From: Paramoeba atlantica
Lineage: Eukaryota > Discosea
Length of the DNA: 26,343 bases
Reading direction: 5' to 3'
NCBI GenBank assembly: GCA_977017575.1
Contig: CDRNVI010000110.1
Location: forward strand, 1-26,343
Positions 16,458 to 24,949 of the stretch are shown here, one piece after another. The stretch's first letter is position 1, and each line of letters starts with the position of its first letter. Both the position numbers and the translations under genes were made by a program. Under the pieces are notes generated by a model that was not told where the DNA came from, did not search any database, and worked only from the letters and a program-made list of their open reading frames with translations.

Positions 16458-17425
16458 GTTTGCGCATCCGGCGCAGGGTCCGCCAATTGGGCTAAAGAAG
16501 GCAGTGTATTTGATATCAAGGTTGCAATTGGTTTCATGGTCTGAATCACGGTGCTAGCTGTAGGAAACGTGAATCGAGAGCCGGTCGGTCGACGAATGCG
16601 AATGTGTGAATTGGTTTGTTTCGATGCTTCAATGGCTTTTTTATCTTTCGCTTCTTTCCGTTCCTCAGCTCGTCCTTCGTTCCGTTCGTTCATAGGATGC
16701 GACGGAGATTGCGATCCAGGTGAAATGCAAGATTCTGATGAGGGTGGCGGCGTCGATGAAGATGTCGGGGATTTCGAAGATGGGGAATTCCGTGGTGGCG
16801 GCAAAGGAGTCTTTTGTGGAGGGAAAACGAAAGCCCTCTTTTTCTGCAGGGTCGCTCGCAACCGCTCGGAGTGCTGTGTGTTTGTCGGTTGCGGTAGCGG
16901 TAACGGGACCGGTAGCTCTTGCGACGAAGATGCTTGGGGCGGAAACGGTCGCGGTTGCGGCGGAGATGGTTGCGGCGTAGACGGGGACGGTTGTGGCGTA
17001 GACGGTCGCGGCGGGGACGGTTGAGGTTGCCGCTGCGGAGGCGGTTGCGATCGCTTCGCAGAACTTTGCGACGGGGGCGATCGCGGCGGTGCTGGCGATT
17101 CCGACGTTTGCGCTTGCGGTGCTGTCGGAGACGATCGCGGTTGCGACGGAGACTTTTGCGACGGAGGCAATAGTTGTGATCGCGGCAATGTTGTCGCAGA
17201 CGGGCCCTCAGGAGATTTCTTGTGCCGATCGCTCGGCAGCGACTGCGGTGACGGCGGCGGCGGCGCCGAAAGTTCAAGCGGCGGCGGTCCAGTTGCTCGC
17301 GATTCAGACGGTGCCGGCCGAGGCCGTTCCTCCGTAGGTTTCTTCCTGCGGCGGGTCGTTGGCAGAGGCTGGACAACTGGAGCTACTCCAGTATCTTTCG
17401 CTCGGCTCCGAGTGAACATGCCCAT
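16445..17425 (-). CDS. Proline-rich protein, unknown
   Basis: A 326-codon frame from ATG 17425 (MGMFTRSRAK); a longer frame opens at 17461 with a non-ATG codon. The region from about residue 30 to 240 is dominated by Pro, Ser, Gln and Arg with repeats such as PSPPRPSTPQPSPSTPQPSP, so it is probably disordered. Residues about 250-285 are charged (NERNEGRAEERKEAKDKKA), and the last 50 are more ordinary (RFTFPTASTVIQTMKPIATL). The GC-rich triplet bias also opens frames on the other strand, so coding is not certain. TRSRAK near the start recurs in the YR-1 recombinase, suggesting this is the N-terminal part of an element protein rather than a host gene. No known domain is recognised. Confidence 0.45.
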   Translation of the reverse strand: MGMFTRSRAKDTGVAPVVQPLPTTRRRKKPTEERPRPAPSESRATGPPPLELSAPPPPSPQSLPSDRHKKSPEGPSATTLPRSQLLPPSQKSPSQPRSSPTAPQAQTSESPAPPRSPPSQSSAKRSQPPPQRQPQPSPPRPSTPQPSPSTPQPSPPQPRPFPPQASSSQELPVPLPLPQPTNTQHSERLRATLQKKRAFVFPPQKTPLPPPRNSPSSKSPTSSSTPPPSSESCISPGSQSPSHPMNERNEGRAEERKEAKDKKAIEASKQTNSHIRIRRPTGSRFTFPTASTVIQTMKPIATLISNTLPSLAQLADPAPDAQTTRG

Positions 17426-17896
17426 CACAAAAAGAGTAAGAGTACAAAAAATAAAAAACAAAAAGCAACAAGGTACAGAAACTGTATCACTGTAAGATCA
17501 CTATCGCATGCTAACATATATAACATGCCTATAGTTCGGCATATGATATTACATTCGCCCTTGTCAGGGCCTTCCGCTTACACTGGCACTGCATGCAGCT
17601 TGACATGACGCATTCGCACAATGGCTGACACCAATTTTCGGAGGAGAACCAAGAACGGTACCCATGCGAAATCGTACGAGTGCTGGAAAAAAAGGCACAG
17701 AGCAGAAAAGGGATTTAGATGCTCAATGGGCCATAATTTTGTTGCGCTCAAAGTGATTTCTGACGGATTCCTCGGCTCCACGTAAATCTTGGACAGCAGT
17801 TTTGAAGATTGGAACAGAGCAGAAAAGGGATTTCGGCGCTCAATGAACCAATCTTCTGATCTACCGACCTTGATTTCCGTTGCCAAAATCAGCGTC
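17426..17896. other. Region without recognised gene; two copies of a short motif
   Basis: ACAGAGCAGAAAAGGGATTT with following GCTCAATG occurs at 17697 and at 17814 (spacing 117). A diverged relative is at about 22945-22980, next to another repeat A copy, so this is part of the repeat family's flank. The minus frame 17578-17997 runs across the boundary into the 952-bp repeat and is unlikely to be a gene. Confidence 0.5.
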
Positions 17897-18162
17897 GAAA
17901 TCAACGACGAGAGTCTTCCACATACATTAAAAACAACTTGTAAGAAAACATTGTTGTAAGAGCTAAAGAAATATATCGCTGATATCCTGAATCTCATCCA
18001 CTGCCTATATTTACTAGCTAAAGAATATTCGTATTATTGATGCAACTATCCGGATGTATATAGCGCGCAAACTATTTCAAAAGCATAATATAAAAATATA
18101 ATACGTAGTGAAGGGGCTTTGCCCCCTGGCACGCAGCCACTGGTTGGGGGCTGGTGGGAGGG

Positions 18163-18367
18163 CATCGCACACTAATAAAAATAACTTGTAAGAGAATGTA
18201 AGCTATAAAACTATACACAATCTACATAAAGTTATAATTTAAATCATATTAAAAGATATAATAGAATTCATAATCAGAGATTATGTGCCTCGTAGGGCCA
18301 TTCGAGAAAAAGGAGTCTTTTCAAATTCGTATTTGTTCTCGTCTAAATTTCCTCTCGTAAACTATCA
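18163..18367 (-). repeat. Repeat A, copy 2
   Basis: Same orientation as the copy at 22643-22847, so the two flank the YR-2 coding region as direct repeats. YR elements of the Ngaro/PAT/VIPER kind carry split direct repeats, which this could represent, but I could not find the matching second pair. Confidence 0.85.
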
Positions 18368-18372
18368 TAAGC

Positions 18373-18848
18373 TTTTTTTTTTTTTTTATGAGTCGCGGCA
18401 TTGCCTCTATACTTTAACCCAGTAGACGAACCGAGTAGGTCCATTGGGGGATATACGAGTTGAAAACAAGCAATCAAATTAGCAATTTTATATTGTTTTT
18501 ATGCAAATAAAGAAAATTTTTCTCTCTCTTTCTCCTCTTTCTCACCTCTTGACATACTTTTCCCACCTTTCTCCCTACTTTCCTGCTTTCCCCTACCCAA
18601 CTTTTCAACTTTTCAGGGGGGGTAAGGTCTCCCTCAGCTTCGCCTCACCCGGCCTGCAGGCGGCTCCTCAACCATTCGCGCGTTCCGGACCGGGTCTTTC
18701 GACCTCTCCACGGCCTGACTTGTGGACCCTTCCCTTGTTATACGGGAGGGCGCAGGCGCGGGCCTGTGTCGACAGCGACACGGTCGCGAAACAGGATGCT
18801 GGCCGACGGGGAGGAGATTCACTACCCGTGTACTACCTCACTTGGGGT
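18373..18848 (-). mobile_element. GC-rich retroposon, copy 2 (head missing)
   Basis: Same as 1826-2301, including the T-run and pyrimidine tract, but the hairpin-rich head beyond 18848 is replaced by a GT-rich tract and then the YR-2 pol end. Confidence 0.65.
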
Positions 18849-18911
18849 GTGTACCTCACTGTGTACCTGTGTACCTCACTGTGTACCTCACTTGTGTGTG
18901 TGTGTGTTTAA
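18849..18911 (+). repeat. GT-rich microsatellite between retroposon and YR-2
   Basis: Repeats of GTGTACCTCACT pass into (GT)n. It begins exactly where the 952-bp homology stops and ends 4 bases before the pol stop codon, so it marks a junction. Confidence 0.8.
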
Positions 18912-18914
18912 TCT

Positions 18915-20507
18915 CTAAAAAATTCTGCTTATTGGGTCCGCTGGATTTAGTTTCGTAGAAATATAATGAGCTTGAATACATATTCCTTTATTCTTTAAAC
19001 TCTGTAAAATGCTTTTCAATTCTTTCGCTATGCCATCAGACTTGCATATTTTCCGATTCAACGCTGCTCGACAAGACGTATTATCAATCCAAAGCTGAAC
19101 GCAAGTCCCTTGCTCGAAATATTTTTGGAATTCTTCGAGGGCGAATCGCACCGCCGCCGCTTCTGATTTGTTAACTTCGTAGGTCCATTCTGCTGGCCAA
19201 GGTGCGCCCAAAATCTTAACCTCTCCGCTATCCATGTACAGAATTGCTCCCCATCCTTTTGAGGAGGCGTCTGTAAAGAGTTTATGACGCGGAGGTGCAG
19301 TGGCGGGGTGAGGGGGTGCTCTTATCGGCACGTTTTTAATCAAGTCGTCACGCCATTGAGCTAAGATCACACGAGTTTTCATGGGAAGATCCACGATTTT
19401 GTCCTTTGCAAAAGGATGTCGGTTCAAGTAATTAATACGTCGTTGTACTATTTTTATCGCAAAGTGATATTGCGGGATTACCACACCAAGTATCGAAGAG
19501 CAGTACAGTAGACGCCCCACCGCCGCCTCCAGCTCTAAGAAAGTGAGTCTCGAAAAAGTATCCCGTTTCAATTTGCTCACAACCTTCGGTCCCAAGCAGA
19601 CCCGGCTTGATGCGTGATCAAATTTCACTCCGTTGAACACGTATTGTTTCGTCGGAGGAACGTCCTGATCTTTAAATCGAGCTCCTGCCACTCGCGCACG
19701 CGAGTCAATAAAATAAACATACTCGTCTGCATGTTTTCTAGATCCGGAAAAACGAACTCCATCTATATAGATATCAGTAGAACCGTGTTGATACGAGTGG
19801 GATTTTGAGCAATAATCTTTATTTCCTGCCAACGCTGCTGTCATGCAATGCATAATTTCAGGCGCACATCTGTGGCCCATGGGTAAAACATTCATTTCGT
19901 ATAATTGCCCATCTTCTGCACGAAACCGAAACTTTGCTCGGGATCGTAAGGGTAAGCCAACCTGGTAAAAACCACACATTAGATCACGTTTTACCCCCAC
20001 CTCAGCATTTACTGCGTATAAATAACGAGAAGGGTGTAGGAGAGGAACAGCTGGTTCGTAGTCCTTTAGGCGTAAATTGTCTGATCGTGTCCATGAAATA
20101 AAACGTCTTCTGTCTTTGCCCGCGTCGTCTTTTTCAAGGACAGTGAACGGAACCATATATTGCATGGTCGGGCGTCGTTTGGCTTCTTCGGTAGATACCT
20201 TCGATATGACTTTAGACCGAATCAATGCTGGAATGTCTCCTGGAGCCAATGCCGGTTTAATGCAAGGAGCGGACTCAGCTTTCTCGGGCAACTTGGTGAG
20301 TTCATCAAGAACGTACGTTAGCCTATCATTCTGTTGTTCCGTTAGCCACTTCCGTAATTTTTGAACATTCAACGTCGGAATATTATCCTTTGCATGCAAG
20401 GGGATATGGTAGTCGTCGGTTTTAGCTAATTTGGAACTGCGCCTTGGACATAAAATTGAATACGATTTAAGGAAAGGAACCTGTTCGTAAAACTCCTGAA
20501 CCATCAC
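18915..20507 (-). CDS. YR-2 RT and RNase H
   Basis: A 530-codon frame that overlaps the recombinase stop by 4 bases, suggesting coupled translation or read-through. Residues about 115-300 are the RT: FISWTRSDNLRLKDYEP, RDLMCGFYQVGL (motif A, Asp 175), VLPMGHRCAPE and IYIDGVRFSG (motif C, 247-250). The C-terminal domain is RNase H: LFTDASSKGWGAILY, NKSEAAAVRFAL, LWIDNTSCRAAL and LNPADPISR. There is no protease or DDE integrase. It copies the element RNA into DNA; the recombinase encoded upstream would integrate it. Confidence 0.8.
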   Translation of the reverse strand: MMVQEFYEQVPFLKSYSILCPRRSSKLAKTDDYHIPLHAKDNIPTLNVQKLRKWLTEQQNDRLTYVLDELTKLPEKAESAPCIKPALAPGDIPALIRSKVISKVSTEEAKRRPTMQYMVPFTVLEKDDAGKDRRRFISWTRSDNLRLKDYEPAVPLLHPSRYLYAVNAEVGVKRDLMCGFYQVGLPLRSRAKFRFRAEDGQLYEMNVLPMGHRCAPEIMHCMTAALAGNKDYCSKSHSYQHGSTDIYIDGVRFSGSRKHADEYVYFIDSRARVAGARFKDQDVPPTKQYVFNGVKFDHASSRVCLGPKVVSKLKRDTFSRLTFLELEAAVGRLLYCSSILGVVIPQYHFAIKIVQRRINYLNRHPFAKDKIVDLPMKTRVILAQWRDDLIKNVPIRAPPHPATAPPRHKLFTDASSKGWGAILYMDSGEVKILGAPWPAEWTYEVNKSEAAAVRFALEEFQKYFEQGTCVQLWIDNTSCRAALNRKICKSDGIAKELKSILQSLKNKGICIQAHYISTKLNPADPISRIF

Positions 20508-21679
20508 ATTATCGATGCACCGGGGAGAAGTACTGACACCTTCTGAGTCCCTAACGCTCTTGCCGTAGTTATTTGGTTGGCGTTGTACCGCAGTAGACTT
20601 TCTACGTTCAAGTGCTTTGAGAGATTCATTACTTCCGATAAGTTGAGGTGGCCTTCTACTATTTCCTGAAATAGAAAGGTGATGGCTCCTCTCTTGATTG
20701 AGTGCGTGCCATATCCGTCGCCTAGGACGTCTCGAATATGGAGATCCATCTCCTGAACTGTCGCGGTGCTCATTCGTTGCCCTGGTCGCAGGCTGCTTAC
20801 ATACTGAGCTATTTGGTTTGTGCCCGGACCCGTGATGATCGCGTACATGTACGGTCGGTACGGATTTAGACGAGTGGTCTTCGTGAAACGTCCCCAGTAG
20901 ATTATTATTTCATTCGAATTTACACTCAGAAATTGCTCCCTTCTTAGCTCGGCCGTTTCGGTCCAGCGTGACGCGGCTTTCCAGCATAGCAGGACCGTCA
21001 TTGCTTGTGTTATCGACAGGCGTGTGCACAATTTTTGCAACATGGGAGGTGTTATCGGTTGCATTTGACGTTGTGGTTCCGTGCCCCCCTGGGCCTGAAT
21101 CGCTTTTGTGAACAACTTCAACGGATTGCATTCCATCCCCATCAACGTGAAAACCGTGTGAAGAGCGCGAGCATAATTGAGGCGAGTTGACGGCGCGACG
21201 CGTAGAGTCTGGAGATACAAAATGGCGGTTGCTGAATTCATCTCTCGGTGCTTCACGCGACAAAATTCGTTTACGTTTTTCCATAGGCGTGTTCTGTTGT
21301 TCCAAGTCGACTTTGCCCACATCGGCTGAATCGCTTCGGTCAGCTGGACGGAGTCCGGATCGTCCGGATTTATCCTCAGAATTGCCTGAGTAATGTTTTG
21401 AACTTGGTCGTGGGATACATCGCGACTGTGTTCTCGTTTTAGTCCTCTGACTGTTTGCGAATCTGTGCGGTGCGCGACACGTGTTTGAGGTAAGACCCTT
21501 AGTGGAATCAGTCGTGTGCAAGGATGCATTTTGGTCTGTATTGGGATACGAGTAGTTTTGGGCACACTCCGGGCACTGATTTTGGGAAATTTGGGAGAGC
21601 ACCTCACGAACGAGTTTTGCAAACTTTTCCACGATCTCTTCAATCCAATGACACGAGTAGTTTTTGGGGTGGGGAACAA
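20504..21679 (-). CDS. YR-2 tyrosine recombinase
   Basis: A 391-codon frame whose first codon is not ATG; it opens a few bases past the gag stop, so the start is uncertain. The catalytic set is clear: Arg 238 (ASRWTE), a Lys near 267 (RFTKTTR), His 326 and Arg 330 (GTHSIKRGA), His 356 (LSKHLN), Tyr 365 (LLRYN). Residues about 110-200 look like the helical core-binding domain (WNNRTRLWKNVNEFCRVKHR...). The HSIKRGA box matches HSVKRGA of YR-1. The N-terminal 90 residues are basic and low in hydrophobics and may not all be translated. It would insert circular cDNA, without a DDE integrase. Confidence 0.8.
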   Translation of the reverse strand: MFPTPKTTRVIGLKRSWKSLQNSFVRCSPKFPKISARSVPKTTRIPIQTKMHPCTRLIPLRVLPQTRVAHRTDSQTVRGLKREHSRDVSHDQVQNITQAILRINPDDPDSVQLTEAIQPMWAKSTWNNRTRLWKNVNEFCRVKHREMNSATAILYLQTLRVAPSTRLNYARALHTVFTLMGMECNPLKLFTKAIQAQGGTEPQRQMQPITPPMLQKLCTRLSITQAMTVLLCWKAASRWTETAELRREQFLSVNSNEIIIYWGRFTKTTRLNPYRPYMYAIITGPGTNQIAQYVSSLRPGQRMSTATVQEMDLHIRDVLGDGYGTHSIKRGAITFLFQEIVEGHLNLSEVMNLSKHLNVESLLRYNANQITTARALGTQKVSVLLPGASIM

Positions 21680-21682
21680 TCC

Positions 21683-22645
21683 CTAGTGGATTGTCCGTCT
21701 TTCGCTGCGCACCATTTGGTGGGAACGCGCAGCGCCACTCGCCACCCCCCTCTGAAAAATCTGAGTCAAAAGAGGACAGTTAGCACGTATATGACCTGGT
21801 TTACGACAATTATAGCAAACAGGGTTGGCACGGCGAGAAATACGAGTTTGCTTGAGCTGTTCCTCAAGCATCATTTTCCCAAATACGTCATTGGGGTCTT
21901 CCACTTGATGGAGGCGTTGTTGAACACGATCGACTGGCGCTCCAGCAGCTGCCCAATAGTGCGTGCGTAACTCCTCGATCAGCATGGTAGCGATAGCAAC
22001 GAAATCTTCTGTCCAGGTGCCTAGCTCGCGCGCCGCATAAATCCATTTGGTGAGGATAGTAAACAAGCGCTCTCGGATTGGGGGAGGGTTGAAGCGAACA
22101 CCTAATTGAGGAGCATCGCGCAATTCTCTGATCAATTCACGGGGCTTGAAGTCATCTTCAGAGTATATATACGATTTCCATGTCAAGGGGAAGATTACTG
22201 AAAATGCCTTGGGGTTTTCTACGCCCACTTCAGATTGGATAGGATCACTCACCCGTTGTCCACCCGGCATACGTGCTTGAACCTTGACGAAACTGAGATC
22301 GTAATAGCTTATATCCGGGAAAGGAAACGAATATTCAATGTCAGGGTCATCGTCCCATCGCGCTTTAATCTCACTGTTCGGATCTTTTGGATTCTTAAAG
22401 TAGACACGACCTGTAACCGTGTATCGATCCTGGTCCCCTCGCTCCGACCACACTGCTTGAACGAAGACGCGATAACCTCGTGAGAGTAGTAAATTGGTTT
22501 TATCTGCAAATTCTCGCAAAGCTTCTTCGGACAACGGAACGGCATGGCCACCGCCTTGCAGAATCGCCTCAACCTGGCCAGGGTTGAGTGTCTGCTGGTG
22601 ATCACTCGGCGCGGCCGGATCAGGACTGATCGCTCTGGCCGTCAT
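21683..22645 (-). CDS. YR-2 gag with zinc knuckle and SH3-like N-terminus
   Basis: A 320-codon frame from ATG 22645 (MTARAISPDP), which sits at the very edge of repeat A. Residues about 57-118 follow the SH3/Tudor-like pattern: YRVFVQAVWSE, TVTGRVYF, IKARWDDD, YSFPFPD, LSFVKVQ. A middle helical region (about 150-255) would be the capsid-like part: WIYAARELGTWTEDFVAIATMLIEEL. Residues 277-290 are a CCHC zinc knuckle, C-x2-C-x4-H-x4-C (CYNCRKPGHIRANC), which in gag proteins binds RNA. First gene of the element; the recombinase frame follows almost at once. Confidence 0.75.
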   Translation of the reverse strand: MTARAISPDPAAPSDHQQTLNPGQVEAILQGGGHAVPLSEEALREFADKTNLLLSRGYRVFVQAVWSERGDQDRYTVTGRVYFKNPKDPNSEIKARWDDDPDIEYSFPFPDISYYDLSFVKVQARMPGGQRVSDPIQSEVGVENPKAFSVIFPLTWKSYIYSEDDFKPRELIRELRDAPQLGVRFNPPPIRERLFTILTKWIYAARELGTWTEDFVAIATMLIEELRTHYWAAAGAPVDRVQQRLHQVEDPNDVFGKMMLEEQLKQTRISRRANPVCYNCRKPGHIRANCPLLTQIFQRGVASGAARSHQMVRSERRTIH

Positions 22646-22847
22646 CGCACACTAATAAAAATAACTTGTAAGAGAATGTAAGCTATAAAACTATACACAA
22701 TCTACATAAAGTTATAATTTAAATCATATTAAAAGATATAATAGAATTCATAATCAGAGATTATGTGCCTCGTAGGGCCATTCGAGAAAAATGAGTCTTT
22801 TCAAATTCGTATTTGTTCTCGTCTAAATTTCCTCTCGTAAACTATCA
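22643..22847 (-). repeat. Repeat A, copy 3, 5' leader of YR-2
   Basis: Matches copies 1 and 2 with about one mismatch and includes the ATG of gag as its last three bases. It probably carries the promoter and 5' UTR of YR-2. Beyond 22847 the sequence diverges from the other copies. Confidence 0.85.
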
Positions 22848-22979
22848 GCATCATCCCAGCGAAAACTCGCTATCCGAAATAAAAGCGTTCGATTTTTTAC
22901 ACTGACTCGCGTAGCGCAAATATGGCGAATGAAATCCTCAGGACTGGACCGAGCAGAAGAGGGTTTTACAGGCTCAAGG

Positions 22980-23372
22980 TCAGGCGAAAAAGAGGTTATA
23001 CACTTTGTTTTCATGAATGCTAAATGCAAATGGAGGTAGTCTTGCACTAATACAGTCGGCAAAGGTCTGATCCTGTGTATCTGACTCCTTCGTCTCTCCT
23101 CTCATGCTCGGCGCTGGAGTCTCAATGCTTTTGACAACGGAGGATGTAGCCAAGTCCGACGAAGTGGGCGATGGGGCGCTGAATTGCTTTTCTTGAGCTT
23201 CGATCTCCGAGAGCCTTCGTTCGCGCTCCAATCTTTCTTCCGCAGTTGGGAAACCGTGCAGTGTCAGAAGACCTTTCCACACGGTTTTTCCGACGACGCC
23301 AGCAACTTTCCCGAGTGTTTCCAGACGAGAGGGTTCCAGAGTTGTTTGTTCTTTAGCAAAGGAAACCTTTAC
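22980..23372 (-). other. Open frame of unknown origin, no ATG
   Basis: About 130 codons are open from 23372 to a stop at 22980, reading ...LETLGKVAGVVGKTVWKGLL...FPTAEERLERERRLSEIE..., then a Ser/Thr-rich stretch. There is no in-frame ATG at the left end; composition and the charged helix look protein-like. It may be an exon, the remains of a gene, or chance. The stretch 22848-22979 downstream is related to the motif region at 17697-17860. Confidence 0.25.
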
Positions 23373-23431
23373 TCATCTCTACCTCACATTGGGGAACCTT
23401 GCTTCCGAAAAAACAAGTATTCTTTTTTTTG

Positions 23432-23840
23432 CAGTTAATAAGGGGGGAGAAGTATGAATCGCGGCATTGCCTCTATATTTTGACCCAGTAGACGAACCAA
23501 GTAGGTCCATTGGGGGGGAATACGAGTTGAAAACAAGTAAATTTTTTTTTTTTTTATATGATTTTAAAACAAGCAATCAAATTAGCAATTTCATATTTTG
23601 GAGCCCAAAACTAGCAATTCGATCTCCCGTAAGTATAAGAACATTAAAAACAATAACAATAAAAACACTCTTTTTTTAAATACTCTTTACAATAAAAACA
23701 TTCTTTTTTTTTTTTTTTTTTTTTGCAATTAATAAGGGGGGAGAAGTATGAATCGCGGCATTGCCTCTATATTTTGACCCAGTAGACGAACCAAGTAGGT
23801 CCATTGGGGGGGGTATACGAGTTAAAAACAAGCAATCAAA
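23432..23840 (-). repeat. Tandem pair of the 90-100-bp retroposon tail unit
   Basis: A unit starting GCARTTAATAAGGGGGGAG and running through CGCGGCATTGCCTCTATA to CCATTGGGGG occurs at 23432-23540 and again at 23725-23838 (period 293). The same unit, without the first 20 bases, is in the retroposon copies at 1843 and 18390. T-runs (minus-strand A-tails) precede it at 23410-23431 and 23703-23724. No gene. Confidence 0.8.
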
Positions 23841-24262
23841 TTAGCAATTCTTTTTGTTTCCACAGATGTACCTTTTGTTTTTTCTCAGCCCAAAACTAGC
23901 AATTTAATCTCCCCTAAGTATATACTACAAACAAGAAACAGTAAAAACTAAAACAAGCAATACAGACCCAATCCATTCGCGCGTTCCGGACCGGGTCTTT
24001 CGACCACTCCACGGCCTGACTTGTGAACCCTTCCCTTGCTATATGGGAGGGCGCAGGCGCGGGCCTGTGTCGACAGCGACACGGTCGCGAAACAGGATGC
24101 TGGCCGACGGGGAGGAGATTCACTACCCGTGTACTACCTCACTTGGGGTACCTAGCCCTCGCGGGCTAGGCGTGAGCATAGACTCTGTCGACGCGACCAG
24201 CACCCGTGGCCTATGTCACCACCATAGGATCCGTTGGGTCCTACGTCCTCGGACCCAGGACT
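23703..24262 (-). mobile_element. GC-rich retroposon, copy 3 (diverged)
   Basis: Shares the GC-rich head (23975-24205, including the CCTAG hairpin near 24151 as a perfect 8-bp stem), the tail unit and a long T-run with copies 1 and 2, but its middle lacks the pyrimidine tract and the 5' extremity (24206-24262) has different hairpins (CCTATG/CATAGG; GTCC/GGAC). Older than copies 1 and 2, or a sister subfamily. Confidence 0.6.
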
Positions 24263-24271
24263 GTACAGTAC

Positions 24272-24348
24272 AACGCACATAAAGTTCAGCCATCACTTAT
24301 GATTAAGAAAAACTTCTAGAAAAACGTTTAGCAGAAGATAAACTCTAT
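24272..24348 (-). repeat. Duplicated 5' leader and start of the cysteine-rich gene
   Basis: These 77 bp equal 26267-26343 base for base (offset 1995) up to the right edge of the window. They include the ATG (24293-24291) and first codons of the gene at 25698-26288, then switch to unrelated sequence. How far the match extends beyond base 26343 cannot be seen. Confidence 0.9.
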
Positions 24349-24360
24349 TCCTATATTAAA

Positions 24361-24561
24361 CCCAGATTGAAAGGGGCGAGGGAGATACGAAGCAACAGGC
24401 GTGGCAGATTCCCACTGAAAAGAAATGTTATCTCCCGCACGAAGTTTGTCTCCGAGCTAGAAAGCGCAAAGGCTTTTCTCGTGCGGGGAGATACCATTTC
24501 TTTTCAGTGGGAATCTGCCACGCCTGTTGCTTCGTATCTCCCTCGCCCCTTTCAATCTGGG
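24361..24561. mobile_element. Hairpin MITE (foldback), 201 bp
   Basis: Arms of about 83 bp (24361-24442 and 24479-24561) are inverted copies with one substitution and one indel; the loop is 36 bp. It starts CCCAGATTGAAAGG and ends in the complement. TTAAA flanks both sides (24356-24360 and 24562-24566). The other repeat A copies have a single ATATTAAAAGATATA at this point, i.e. the empty site. The TTAA(A) target and CCC...GGG ends recall piggyBac-type MITEs. No coding capacity. Confidence 0.85.
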
Positions 24562-24680
24562 TTAAAAGATATAATAGAATTCATAATCAGAGATTATGTG
24601 CCTCGAGGGCCATTAGAGAAAAAGAAGTCTTTTCAAATTCGTATTTGTTCTCGTCTAAATTTCCTCTCGTAAACTATCAT
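24562..24680 (-). repeat. Repeat A, partial copy 4, interrupted by the MITE
   Basis: Matches 1704-1820 with a handful of differences. To its left the MITE and then the duplicated leader replace the rest of A. 24681-24949 to the right shows no recognised gene or repeat. Confidence 0.8.
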
Positions 24681-24949
24681 GGTTAAAAAATTCTCGATTC
24701 TGATATGGACGAGCATAAAAACTCGCTTTGTCCAACGAATCGTGCAGATTTGAGACGAGAGATCGCTTCTGGGGTCGAAAAATTAGAAGAGGCGCAATAC
24801 GATGTATTTTTGAGGACTTTAAAGAGTGTTTCAACCCGTGTGAAAATTGTGCTGGAGAAAAAAGGTGGAAATTGTGGATACTAACTTTTTTCTTACCAGA
24901 AAAAAAACTTGCAGTTGCCCTTTTTACGGTATTCAGGAGAATGCCAAAA

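Larger units (their letters stand above)
17897..18848. repeat. Right copy of 952-bp near-identical direct repeat
   Basis: Gap-free match to 1350-2301 with one visible mismatch. It contains segment B (17897-18162), repeat A (18163-18367) and a head-truncated copy of the GC-rich retroposon (18373-18848). It lies directly 3' of YR-2. Confidence 0.95.
18849..22847 (-). mobile_element. YR (VIPER/DIRS-like) retrotransposon YR-2
   Basis: Minus-strand element with gag (zinc knuckle), tyrosine recombinase and RT/RNase H back to back, 5' repeat A touching the gag start and another A copy 0.5 kb past the pol stop. The three frames are open and tightly packed, so it looks whole and young. It is a different family from YR-1: no long YR/pol overlap, a zinc knuckle in gag, and little sequence in common. 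The true 3' end may extend to 17897. Confidence 0.75.

Noticed and set aside
16551-17376. Several long frames overlapping the proline-rich ORF on both strands
   Set aside because: They are glycine-, arginine- or alanine-rich translations of the same GC-rich triplets; only the minus frame starting MGMFTRSRAK has non-repetitive ends.
23432-23840. CRISPR-like array from regularly repeated units
   Set aside because: Only two units, 293 bp apart, with retroposon tails; eukaryotic context and no cas genes.
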